Shown one piece after another: positions 47,448-57,499 of a DNA stretch of 64,000 bases; the stretch's first letter is position 1, and each line of letters starts with the position of its first letter. Where the stretch lies: assembly GCA_027924585.1 (NCBI GenBank), contig BSBM01000608.1, positions 9,003,501-9,067,500 of the forward strand, written 5' to 3'. This DNA is from Larix kaempferi. Its lineage: Eukaryota > Streptophyta > Pinopsida > Pinales > Pinaceae. A program made the translations under genes and the position numbers. Below the pieces are notes generated by a model that saw nothing but the letters and a program-made list of their open reading frames with translations, made no database searches and was not told where the DNA came from.

Positions 47448-47621
47448 TATTTTATTGCGAAAACAATTATACTACTGATGAATTTAGTTGAAAAAGGGCC
47501 TACCTGTCACTAGCAATCTTCTAAAATTATTCTGTCGAAAGCCCTGTCACCCTCGTCGTCTCCCACACGCCACGAATCTTTTGACTTCGACAGTTCCAAC
47601 AAACAAATGTCAACAACACAT

Positions 47622-47642
47622 GCTGGTGATCATATATATAAA
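47622..47642 (-). promoter_or_regulatory. TATA-like run upstream of the LTR ORF (candidate)
   Basis: On the minus strand TTTATATATATG lies about 185 bases before the ORF start. The 3' LTR copy has the same run near 35605-35622. The opposite strand reads TATATATAAACTC, which is an even better TATA box but points away from the ORF. Direction is therefore uncertain. Confidence 0.3.
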
Positions 47643-48615
47643 CTCCGTTCACTTAACCATCATTCTTATCCGTCAATTGTCCAACGATCTCGGTCGTTGG
47701 TTTCTCACATGCCACTCCCCACCGTCGGATCTGGACTTTATTTAACCATTTGATTTGACATGCTTCATTTGCTCGCTGTTGGATCATCCTATAGGTCCCA
47801 ATCTGCACTATCCCCCTAGAACCACATGTTTGTGTAGTGGTATTGCCAACCTACCAATGCGGTTTTAAATACTGCTTTCCTACCTCGTGACCATCCGTGA
47901 TGTCGACACCTGTCGAATGGTTTCATCTGTCGCGACCACTCTTGCCTGTATACATCACGCTACTTCCCGATGAGACTATCATCAGGAACTGTTGATCTGT
48001 GCTTGCTTTGCATCCATGGTGGGAACAGATGACACATTTAATTCTCTAACCTTTTCCGTCGACGGGGTCCACTTTTTCTATCATCCATGCATCTTCTTCA
48101 TTGCATCGTCGTTGATTTGACGATCTGCATTCTGCACCGTTGATCATCTACAACCTTGCCACTGCAGTATCACATGCCTCTGTGGTGGTTTTACTTACTG
48201 CTTTTCCTCTTTCGCGATGCGCCTTCCAGATGCCATCTGTTCGGCGGTGCAACCCATCGCAACCACCAATGTGGTAAACTCCTGCTCCTCTTGGCTACAC
48301 GACCATCAATGTGGGTCATCGATCTCATGCTCACTCCCGATCAATGGTGTCTCTCCTACCGGTGGTTAATCTACATAATGTTTAGGCTGTCGGACTTAGG
48401 ATTTAGGGTCATTTGATCATCTAAAAGGCCTTTCAACAAATTTCCTTGCAAATTTTCCTATGGTGTACCATATTCACCCTTTCCACACCAATTTTTCATC
48501 CTTTAGCCTTCAACCATGGAGAAAGAATGGGACCTTGGGCATTTACCAAGTAAGATTTCTAATCCTCCATCTTTCATTTCTGATATTTATGCTGCAGAAA
48601 AATCAGGTGCTAACA

Positions 48616-48620
48616 CCCTT
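48616..48620 (+). repeat. Element C target-site duplication (right)
   Basis: CCCTT, identical to 18206-18210. Confidence 0.93.
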
Positions 48621-49099
48621 CCCTGTCTCTCTCTCTCTCTCCAAATAGATCTCTTCCTCTCCCCCCATTCCCCTTGAACCCACCCACCCTCTCCCCACCT
48701 CCACCCCCTTTCCCACTCTCCCCCTATTCCCCTCCTTCGCTCCCCCCACTATGTGCCCCTCTCTCACATCCTTTTCATCACCCACCCTCTCCCTCTCCCC
48801 ATCCTTTCCCTCCCCCTTTCTCCTTGTCTCCTCCTCACCCTATCCACACCTCCCCCATGCTCTCCCTCTCCCTCCCTCCCTCCCTCTCTCTCCATCGATG
48901 TACCTCTCCCCCTCCCTCCCTCCCTCCCTCTCTCTCCATATCTCTCTCTCTTAGTCTCTACCCCTTCTCCCCCTCCCCCTCTCGCTCTTCACTCCCCCAC
49001 TCCCTTTCCCCCTCTCCCCCTCCTTATCACCCCTCTTCCCTACTCTCCCTCTCTCTCTCTCTCTCTCCACCCATTTCTCCCTCTCCCCCCACTACCTCA
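48616..49099 (+). repeat. Polypyrimidine array, block 1
   Basis: Nearly all C and T on the plus strand, with degenerate units such as CTCTCTCTCC, CCTCCCTCCCTC and CCCCCTCTCCCC. It is the continuation of the TATCCCTCTCTATCTCCCC found at 18189-18209 on the other side of element C. Long open frames on both strands here are by-products of the base bias. Confidence 0.97.
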
Positions 49100-49559
49100 T
49101 GTCAGAAAAACATGATCCCAGAGAAAAAACATTATACAAGATGCAAATATAAATCACATAAACACAATACAAGAGAGACACCAATATATGTGGTTCACCC
49201 AATCTGGACTAAGTCCATGGAGAAATTTCTAGTCCTTTTATTATACCATCCAACAATTGAAGGGATACAACTAGCAACACATCCACTGTGTCTTTCTCTT
49301 CACTCTCTCACAGTATCTCTTACACAATGATAGAGATCTTTACAATACTACAACACATTACACAGTCGTATTACAATGTCTTCCTTATAGGGGAGTTACC
49401 ATGGGAAAATACCACGGGATACTAATTACCATGGGACCCCCTGCACCCCCTTGCTGGTATGATTGTATAGTCCACTTGAAAAACATTTAAAACTGGGATA
49501 CAAACATGGATGAACAATAAAGATCTTTGAATTAGGAATATCGGGCTCCACAACAAACA
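49100..49559 (-). repeat. Element F 3' LTR
   Basis: About 460 bp, starting (minus strand) TGTTTGTTGTGGAGC and ending TTTTTCTGACA. It matches 52787-53241 with moderate divergence. Confidence 0.93.
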
Positions 49560-49560
49560 A

Positions 49561-49572
49561 TCTCCCACTTGG
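49561..49572 (-). other. Element F polypurine tract
   Basis: CCAAGTGGGAGA on the minus strand, directly before the 3' LTR. AAGTGGGAGA-type tracts are typical of plant copia elements. Confidence 0.8.
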
Positions 49573-49663
49573 AGACTGATCATAGCAACTCCACCACTGT
49601 TGCACTTGTTGGACTATTCTCCAAACCTTGGACCTGGAAAATTTCTCATATTCACCTTCATGC

Positions 49664-50326
49664 TTAAAGGCCAACTAAAAATGAGCAAAAACTCAGTTTC
49701 TCTCTAGTTACTACCTTTGTCAACATGTTTGCAGGATTTTGGATAATGTGTATATTTTCTAGCTTCAATAGTTCAGCTTCCAAAATAGACTGTATGAAAT
49801 GGTACTTGAGCTGTATATGTTTATTCTTAGAATTGAAGGTTGATTTTTTTGTGAGATGAATGGAACTATGGTTGTCACTATACAACCTACTATTATCTTA
49901 CTTCTTAACTAATTCCTCCATGAACCTCTGTACCCAAATCGTCTCTTTACTAGCCTTTGTAGCAGCAACATACTCTACTTCTATTGTTGAAAGTAAAACA
50001 ACCTTTTGCAGTTTCGAAATCCAACTTACTGTTGTTCCACCTACAATAGAGACATACACGGTGGTGCTCCTCCTGCTATATTTATCACCTTCCATATCTG
50101 CATCAACATATCCCTGTACAATAGTGTCTGAACCTACAAAACATAATGTATGAGTGGTAGTACCTCTCAAATACCTCAGAATCCATTGTATTTCCTTCCA
50201 ATGTTCTTTACCTAGATTGTTCAAATACCTGCTCACAACTTCTACTGCATGTGCAATATATGGTTTTGTGCACACCATGTCGTATATCAAGCTGCAACCT
50301 GTTGATGAATAGGGAACCATGGGCAT
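49664..50326 (-). pseudogene. Element F RNase H
   Basis: Two adjacent pieces: 50326-49898 (ARYTT-like start CTKPYIAHAVEVVSRYLNN, QWILRYLRGT, GYVDADMEGDKYSRRSTT, LSTIEVEYVAATKASKE) and 49885-49664 (LYSDNHSSIHLTKKSTFNSK, KHIQLKYHFIQ). These are the standard landmarks of copia RNase H, with catalytic Asp, Glu and Asp visible. One stop separates the pieces. Confidence 0.92.
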
Positions 50327-50429
50327 GTAATATATCTCTTCCTATGTCTTGGGACACATCTCCTTACTTAGTTTGAAATGGATGAACAAAGGTGTACTAA
50401 ATGGTTTTTTTCATTTTTCATTCTAAACT

Positions 50430-51119
50430 TCTCCAATACCTTTTATATGTACTCGCACTGAGACAATGTCAATTTGCGATTTTTTCTGTCTCTTGTTATT
50501 CTCATACCAAGGATATGCTTTACAACACCCAAATCTTTCATCGCAAATGAATTAGCTAACTTCCTTTTGAGAACATTTATATCATGCATGTTAGACCCTG
50601 CAACAAGCATGTCATCTACATACAATAACAAGATAATATATATTCCATTATCTAGCCTCTTGAAATAAACACAGTGGTCAAAATGACATCTACTATAACT
50701 TTGTTATGTCATAAACCTGTCAAATTTTAAATGCCACTCCCTTGGATATTGCTTCAGGCCATACGAGATCTTCTTCAAATTGGATACCAAATTATCCTTT
50801 CCTTTGATCTCATTCCCATGTGGATGTTTCATATAAATATCTTCCTCCAAATCCCAAAGGAGAAAGGATGATTTTACATCTAATTGTTCAACATGCAAAT
50901 CTTCTACCACCACTAGACTTAAAATAGCTCCAATTGAAATCATTTTAATAACAGGAGAAAATATTCCATCAAAATATATACCTTTATTCTGTGTAAACCC
51001 CTTTACAACATGTATGGAATTCTACCACTTCTTTCATCTATATTCTTCCTCCAAACTGTAAACCCATCTATTATGCAATGTTATTTTACCTGCGGGTAAC
51101 TGAACCAAATCCCAAGTCT
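50430..51119 (-). pseudogene. Element F reverse transcriptase
   Basis: It starts at WDLVQLPAGK (51119-51090), passes KGFTQNKGIYFDGIFSPV, then 50943-50704 with VEQLDVKSSFLLWDLEEDIYM and SLYGLKQ-like ISYGLKQYPREWHLKF. A stop near 50704 is followed by 50631-50443 with the catalytic box LLYVDDMLVAGS and MKDLGVVKHILGM. In DVKSSFLLWDLEEDIY the usual AFL/G residues have changed. YVDD is intact. Confidence 0.92.
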
Positions 51120-51594
51120 GGTTTCTTACCAAAGTTTTCCATTTCTTAAAAGTAGCAAACACATCAGATTTTTGTCTAATGTAATAAACCCAAGTTTTTA
51201 TAGTTGCATCATTAATAAAATTAATAGAATAATGAGATCCACCAAGAGATTATACTTGAGCTAATCCCCACACATATGTATACACAAGCTCTAAATTTTC
51301 ATTCTTCTTCTGTTTCCCAACCCTGAGAAATATGACTCTCTTTTGTTTTCCATAAATACAGTTCTCACATAATTTGAAACTTACCTGCTTCATATTTGGA
51401 AGCAACTTCCTTGAGTGGAGAATCTGCATCCCCTTCTCACACATGTGGACAAGCCTATGATGCCATGATGTTGTATCTGTTCCTGTGGAAGCTAAAGAGA
51501 TATAACAATTAGTATTATGAAGACATAAATACAACGTATGTATCCTGTCTCCTTTTACTATCACCATCGATCCTTTAGTGATCTTCCACCACAT
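51120..51594 (-). pseudogene. Element F GAG-pre-integrase and truncated integrase
   Basis: The frame 51594-51250 has TTSWHHRLVHMCEKGMQIL and FKLCENCIYGKQKRV, the pre-integrase HHCC region. The core starts LELVYTYVWGLAQV; family members have HSDVxG, so the first catalytic Asp is Tyr. It continues SLGGSHYSINFINDATIKTW and FATFKKWK, then jumps to VRNQTWDLVQL of RT. The regions with the second Asp and the Glu are absent, which means a deletion of several hundred bases at about 51120-51140. Confidence 0.88.
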
Positions 51595-51699
51595 TCTCCA
51601 AACGTAGATAAAAATCCACCATCTCCCAACTACCCTGTTGATATCAGATTTCTTTTCATAGTATAAATATGCCTTACATATTTCAAAAAACCATTCACT

Positions 51700-52047
51700 T
51701 CCATTCTTTAACTTTATCTATATGTTACTCATTCCAACAATTTTACATGGTTCAACATCACCGAATAAAACATGTCTAGAATCACCTTGAACATAATCAT
51801 AAAGACATTTCTTATGGGGTGTAGCATGGCATGAAGTCCCTGAATCTACTACCTAGTAATCACTAGTACTATCTAATGCAAGAATAAAAGCATCTTGTAA
51901 CACATTACCTACTACATTTGCTTCCTGACTAGTCTCTTGTTGTCCATCCCCTTTCTTCTTTAGAGATCTGCAGTCTTTCTTCATATGTCCTTTCTTTCCA
52001 CAGTTCCAACACTCCATGTTTCCCTGTTTGGACTTGGATCTTTCCAT
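51700..52047 (-). pseudogene. Element F zinc knuckle and protease
   Basis: Frame 52047-51853 contains an intact CCHC knuckle, CWNCGKKGHMKKDC. After a stop the sequence continues VVDSGTSCHATPHKKCLYDY, the copia protease active site (DSGTS) with its usual CHAT follow-up, and HVLFGDVEPCKIVGM. The usual Asn of the MGNxxxSKIVGIG segment has changed. Confidence 0.9.
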
Positions 52048-52092
52048 CCTGGACTTGTTGCGATTACCTAGGCTTTGTCATCTCTCCCTTTG

Positions 52093-52785
52093 TCATCCCC
52101 TGCTCTTGATGGTCAACAGATTACCTGATGTATCAGGTGTGCTTTTCCTTCGCATTTCCTCGCTAAGAATAACACCAACAACGTCATCAAATTTCAAAGT
52201 GTTTGAACAAGAGACATAGTTACTTAAAGCCATGACCAAGCTGTTCCATCTTTTTGGCAATGAACACAAGATTAGAAGAACCCTAACCTCATCATCAAAG
52301 TTCACTTTTACAGAACTTAACTGATTTGTAATCATATTAAATTCATTTAAATGATCGACAATAGATCCACCTTCTGACATATTCATATAAAATAAATGCT
52401 TCATTAGAACTACCTTGTTGGAGGCCGAGGTGTTTTCATACAGTTTACCTAATGCACTCATTAGACCCTTTGTTGCATTTTCTTTTGAGATATTGAAATC
52501 CATCGATGAATCCATGAACTGTATTGTTCCTAGTGCCTTTCTGTCAAGAACCCTCCCATTCTTCGTCCTTCATAGTTTGTGATTGTGTTTCTTTTCCTCC
52601 CAATGGTAAGAATAGATCCCTTTGATATAGATAGTCCTCCATTTGCATCTTCCATAATTAGTAGTTTTGGCTCTTAAATTTGTCGACCTTAAAATTTCCT
52701 TTTTCTTCCATTTCTCCCACTCGAACCAGGAACCCTTCTTTCCCACGAGTTTATCTTCCCAATAGACCTTTGGTTTCGATGCCAA
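52093..52785 (-). pseudogene. Element F gag
   Basis: The core frame 52515-52093 reads MDFNISKENATKGLMSALG, KVVLMKHLFYMNMSEGG, DHLNEFNMITNQLSSVKV, LLILCSLPKRWNSLVMAL and SEEMRRKSTPD, the copia UBN2-type gag. Upstream (52785-52516) the N-terminus is shared between two frames, with WKKKEIL and KALGTIQFMDSS readable, so at least one indel lies near 52570. Confidence 0.88.
52772..52784 (-). other. Element F primer-binding site (decayed)
   Basis: TGGCATCGAAACC on the minus strand, two bases from the LTR end. It matches TGGTATCAGAGCC (initiator tRNA-Met) at 9 of 13 positions, and all differences are transitions. Confidence 0.65.
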
Positions 52786-52786
52786 T

Positions 52787-53241
52787 TGTTAGAAAAATAT
52801 GTTTGTAGAGAAATAACAATAAACAAGATGTAAATATAAATCACATAACTATAATACAAGAGAGACACCAATATACGTGGTTCACCCAATCTGGTCTACG
52901 TCCATGGAGAAATTGCTAGTCCTTTTATTATACAGTCCAACAATTGAAGGGATACAATGTGTAGCACATCCATTGCAACTTCCTCTTCACTTGGCTCACA
53001 GTCTACCTTACACAATCATAGAGATATTTACAATACTACAATACATTACATAGCCTTATTACAATGTCTTCATTTTAAAGGGGAATTATCATGGGAAAAT
53101 ACCACGGGCTATCCAATACCATGGGCCCTCCAACACCCCCCCACTAGGATGAACGTAAATTCCACCTGCACAAACTAGGGTACAAACATGGTTGAGCAAC
53201 AAATATCTATGAGCTAGGAAGATCAAGCTCCACAACCAACA
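52787..53241 (-). repeat. Element F 5' LTR
   Basis: 455 bp, starting (minus strand) TGTTGGTTGTGGAGC and ending TTTTTCTAACA. Confidence 0.93.
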
Positions 53242-54146
53242 CCTCGTTCTCGATCTACCTCTCCCTCTCTTCCCTTCCCCCGTATCTCGCCCTATATCAC
53301 CTTCTCCCCACCTGCCCCCGCTCTTCCTTGCCCTCCTCTTCTTTATCACCACATCTCTCCCTCTATCCCCTTCACCTTATTCTCCCTACACCTCTCCCCC
53401 CTCCCCTTCCCCCCAAATATCCCCCATTCTCTCTCTCTCCACCTCCCCCTCTCTCTCTCCACATCCCCCCATCTCATTCCCCCCTCTCTCTATCCACCTC
53501 CTCTTTCCCTCTCCCTCTCCCTCTCCCTCTCCTCCTCATCCTCTCCCCTAATCCTTCCTCTCCTCTGTCTCCCTCTCCCATGCTCCCCCTCCATCTCCCT
53601 CTCCCATGCTCCCCTTCCCCCCTCTCTTCCCTCCTCTCTCTATCCACCTCCACCTCTCTCCATCTCTCATCTCTCTCTCCATATCCCCTCTCTCTTTCCC
53701 CCTCTCTCCATATTCCCCATATCCCCATACCTCTCCCTCATTTCTCCACCGCTTCCCCACTCTCCTCCTCTCTTTATCCCGATCTCTCCCTCTCCGCCCA
53801 TCCACCTCTCCCCCACCCCTTCCCCCCCTCTCTCCCCCACTCTCCATATCCATTTCCCCCTCTCCCCTTCCCCTCCTCTATCCCTACCTCCCCTTCCCCC
53901 CATATCTCCCACTATCCCCCTCTCCCCCCCGTCCTCTTCCTCACTCTCCTCCTCTCTCTTCTCATCTCTACCTCTCCCTCATCCAACTCTCTCTCCCTCT
54001 CCCTCTACCTGTACCCCTCCCTCTGTTCCCCCCCTCTCTCTCTCCACCTCCCCTTCTCCCCATATCCTCCCCTTCCATATCTCTCTCCACCTCCCCATCT
54101 CTCCCTCTCCCCCCCCTCCACCTCTCTCTCCCTGCACCTTTCCCCC
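53242..54146 (+). repeat. Polypyrimidine array, block 2
   Basis: About 900 bases of C and T with rare A or G, mainly in CCATATCCCC, CCACCTC and CCATGCTCCCC words that recur at irregular spacing of about 30 bases. Only base bias supports the long frames here. Confidence 0.97.
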
Positions 54147-54250
54147 TAGTATGAATGTAGAGTCCACCTGCACAGTATATAAACTGGGGCACACACACAA
54201 CTGAACAACTAAGATCTATGAATCGGGAAAATCGGGCTCCACAACCAACA
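54147..54250 (-). repeat. Lone fragment of the element F LTR
   Basis: About 104 bases match the start of the element F LTR (GGCTCCACAACCAACA on the plus strand at the right end, GTCCACCTGCACA further in). The fragment ends on its inner side at a C-run (CCCCCTAGTATG), where the full LTR has CCCCCCACTAGGATG. The bases after it, CCTTGCTCTC, resemble those after the full LTR, CCTCGTTCTC. Confidence 0.85.
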
Positions 54251-54974
54251 CCTTGCTCTCCCTCTACCTCTCATTCCATCCTCTTCCTCTGTCATTCCCC
54301 CTCTATCCCCATCTCCCCACCTACCCCCCTCTTCCACACTCTCCTCTTCTCTCTCACCCCATCTCTCACTCTCCTCCCCTTCACCTCTATCTCCTTCCAA
54401 ATATCCCCCTCCCCTTCCCCCCAAATCTCCCCCTCCCCTTCCCCCCAAATATCCCCTTCTCTCTCTCTATCCACCTGCACCTCTCCCCATATCCCGCCTC
54501 TCTCCACCACCCTCCTCTCCTTCCCCCCTCTCTCCCTCCCCCCCTTCCCTCAATCTCCCCCCCCTCCCCCCAGTCTACCCTTACTCTTCCCCGCTCTCTT
54601 CCTCTATATTCACCCATTTCTCCCTCTCCTCCTCTCTATCCCTCCCCTTCTCGCCCCCTCCCATTCCCCCACTCTCTCTCTCCACCTCCCCCTCTCCCAA
54701 TTTCCCCTCTCTCCCAATTTCCCCTCTCTCCCATTCCCCCCCTCTCCCTTACCTCCCCATCTCTACATCCCCCCTCTCCCTCTTTCCCCATCCCTCTCCC
54801 CTCATCCTTCCTTTCCTCTCTCTCCACCTCCCCCGCTACCCCTCCCCTTCCCTCTCCCCTTGCCCCCCCTCTCTCTCCAGCTCCCCATATCCCCTCTCTC
54901 TCTTCACCTCCACTCTGTCTATCCCCCTCTCTCCATCTCCCCCCTCTCCCCCTCTGCTCCACCTCCTTCCTCCT
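54251..54974 (+). repeat. Polypyrimidine array, block 3
   Basis: About 720 bases of the same C/T sequence, including a short triple repeat of TTCCCCCCAAAT at about 54415-54455 and CCCAATTTCCCCTCTCT twice near 54700. It ends at CTCCTATG near 54974, where AT-rich DNA begins. Confidence 0.96.
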
Positions 54975-55909
54975 ATGAAATCACATAATACAGAAACAAT
55001 TACTCAATTTATGATGGAACCAGGAACCGAAAATGTGAGAATACTCTTTGATCAATGCTTTTCAAGAAGCAATGTAATACTACGCTCTCTATATGCCAGA
55101 GGCCTCTCTTTAGACAAAGAAGTAGGCAGTTATTGACACCATTTTCAGGAAGAAACAAAAATCTATTTAATGAACTTTTCTAGATCTCTATCAAAAACGT
55201 AAGCAACTGGGCCGGGGAAATTTAAAACATTAATTCCTAAAACAAAATTCTAGAATATGTTCATGTCTTATGAAAACATTAATACCATTCGTTAGATTGG
55301 AACACCAATACAGAGAAATAAATCAATCCATTATTACATACAAAAATTTATTAAAACAAAATACCAATCATAAACACAATATTGCATACATTAAAAAAAT
55401 CAATTATGTCTACAAACCAAATTTCTTTGTCTACCTTTGTGATACTTCAACTTACATGTGGATTACCATAACGCAAAGAGAATTACTAGAATCTGCAATA
55501 TTTCCTTTCAAAATAAAGCCATAAATTAGATATACACACGGTTTAAATTGATCTGGTTGGAATTCTTTTGAAAAAATAATTGTAAAACTCGACTACTCAT
55601 AATGATTATCTTGATGATAACACAAATATTAAATACGTCCTGCAGGATCCATAAATTCGTCCATTAGAATTTAAAAAAAACTTAAAATAATCAATTACAA
55701 ATGTGTAAAAAAAACAGATAATCAAATACAAAGGTGGAAAAAAAACATTTTTTAAAGTAAAAAATGTGTCAATCATCATGGTAAAAAGGATAGATTTTGA
55801 AAATGTTTTAACCCAAAAATCTCAAAACATTCAACATATGAAAAGAATATATTAAAAGCAATAATATTTATAATAAAAGTGATTCACCTAAATTAAAATA
55901 ATATATTAA

Positions 55910-56715
55910 AAACAATAATATTTATAATAAAATTCAACTAAAATGCATATATTAAAAAAAAATATGCCTTACTCAACCTATATATTAAAATGTCAATAAA
56001 TAATTAATCATGTATAGATAAATATATTGAAAAGAATTATCATTTCAATAATTTGAATGTATATATTAAAAATAATGATTTAAATATAGAAAATATTGTG
56101 ACAAGCTCTCAAAGTTAGTATTTGAATGTATATATTAAAAATAATGATTTAAATATAGAAAATATTGTGACAGGCTCTCAAAGTTAGTATTGGAGGGAGA
56201 CACAGGTTATCTATTTTGGGAAGAATCTCAGGTTGCCCGCATATGTGATTCGGGCACTTGATGGTTCTATGATTAATTCTCTAGAAATGTTTTGTATAAT
56301 CATGATAGAGAGGGACATAAAAGTTTTTGGTAGATATAGTTGATTTTGAAACTTTGGATTCATGATAGGAACCATATAAACTCTTGCAAATGTTGAAATG
56401 GTATTATATAAAAGACATAAGCCTATCAATGTACTATTTGATTATCTTATGAATAACAATAATATGTTTTTTTTTCTTCTGAAAAATATATGGTAATAGA
56501 AAATGATATGATCACTTCAATATTTATAATAAAAGTGACTTAACTAAAATACATGTATTAAAAATAAATATGTTTAAATCAACCTATACATTAATATGTC
56601 AATAAATAATTATTAATGTATATATAATATATTCAAAGGGATTATCGTTCGAATAATTTGAAGGTACATATATTAGAATTAATGATCCAAATATAGAAAA
56701 TATTGCAATAGAGAA
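55910..56715. repeat. Diverged direct repeats of about 200 bp
   Basis: The blocks at about 55910-56110 and 56518-56715 share, in the same order, AATATTTATAATAAAA, ATGTCAATAAATAATTA, GATTATCRTT-like and AAATATAGAAAATATTG words. The spacing is about 600 bases. Confidence 0.7.
56055..56192. repeat. Tandem duplication, period 69
   Basis: Units 56055-56123 and 56124-56192 begin GAATGTATATATTAAAAATA and differ at only one or two bases, so this duplication is recent compared with the surrounding decay. Confidence 0.95.
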
Positions 56716-57499
56716 TGGTATGGTCACTTCAAAGCTTTTAGAGGGATGAAGTGAGGTTGTCCACTATCCTCTATCTATATATTCCCATGGAAAATTTGTG
56801 AGGGGGCCCATAAGCAAATGCAATTGGGTATTGAAATTAACCAAGGTGACAAACCAATAAATCACTCCCAAATTGTAGATAGGATACCATAATGTTAGGA
56901 GAAGCCCGAATTGTAATGTCAAGAAGGTTTAAACCAATTCTTAGTTGTTATATAAATAATTTATAAAAATCATAGAAATGAAAATATCATTGATATGGAT
57001 GGATGAATATACCTTTATGAGAACCATTGAGATATTAAGAGTTCTCTACACAAAGCAAGTGAAAATCCATCACATGCCTCCAGTAACTTTTGAGCTCCAC
57101 AATATGAAAAATAGATAAAAAATAAATGAGATGGAAACCACTAGAAAACCCTAAATCAACAAAAAAGAAGATGAGCTAGTGGATAACTCAGAATGCAAAG
57201 AAACCATAAAGAGAGGACAATGCTAGATATGATCCATGCGTACTAATAATAATTTCACATAACCCTTGAAGGGGTAAAATTCAATTGGTTGTCACCAATG
57301 ATATTGTTCCATCAAGCACCTAGTATGAAATGCCTTGTGTGAGGTGCACTAATTCACGTTGATAGGTTTAGTAGGTATTTCATGCACAAATGTGGGAAGC
57401 ATACCTAGGGTTTCTCAACAATGTTTTCAATTCAAGCAAATATGACTAGGTTGTCCTTAGACACCTAGAAATATAGTAAGGATCGCTCACTATGCCGGA

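Larger units (their letters stand above)
18211..48615 (-). mobile_element. Element C: Tat-like Ty3/gypsy element with ORF-bearing LTRs
   Basis: A minus-strand element of about 17.5 kb, interrupted by the 12.9-kb element D. The 5' LTR is 43135-48615; the 3' LTR is 18211-18860 plus 31747-36592. LTR termini are TGTTAGCACC and GGTGTTAACA in element sense. A tRNA-Asp-type primer site abuts the 5' LTR and perfect CCCTT duplications flank the whole. The internal 6.5 kb encodes gag, protease, an archaeal-type RNase H, RT with degenerate native RNase H, and integrase. The second RNase H points to the Tat group. The LTRs contain a large sense reading frame. Confidence 0.93.
43135..48615 (-). repeat. 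Element C 5' LTR (5481 bp) with internal reading frame
   Basis: Bounded by TGTTAACACC (plus strand, 43135) and GGTGCTAACA (48606-48615). One side touches the primer site, the other the CCCTT duplication, so this is a true LTR and not a tandem copy of internal sequence. It holds the ORF copy at 44263-47447, about 1.1 kb without a frame on each side of it, and a sense-strand TATA-like run near 47630. Confidence 0.95.
49100..53241 (-). mobile_element. Element F: Ty1/copia element, internally deleted
   Basis: A minus-strand element of 4142 bp with LTRs 49100-49559 and 52787-53241. Flanks are CCTCA (49095-49099) and CCTCG (53242-53246), a five-base duplication with one change. Order in sense: gag, zinc knuckle, protease, part of integrase, RT, RNase H, which is the copia order. 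Most of the integrase core is missing. It lies within the C/T array. Confidence 0.93.
54975..57499. other. AT-rich DNA without recognisable gene
   Basis: I find no frame with a known motif. The sequence contains the direct repeats listed separately and otherwise looks like old unconstrained DNA. A short frame at 56429-56211 (minus) has no recognisable feature. Confidence 0.6.

Noticed and set aside
31747-48615. ORF copies at 32235-35424 and 44263-47447 as a tandem pair of host genes
   Set aside because: The duplicated blocks have LTR ends, a primer site at one inner edge and a perfect target duplication outside, so they are LTRs.
48674-54988. Long Ser/Pro/Leu-rich frames on the plus strand and Arg/Glu/Gly-rich frames on the minus strand in the C/T array
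   Set aside because: All frames are open because the DNA has almost no A or G on one strand, so stops cannot form. No frame is favoured and no motif is seen.
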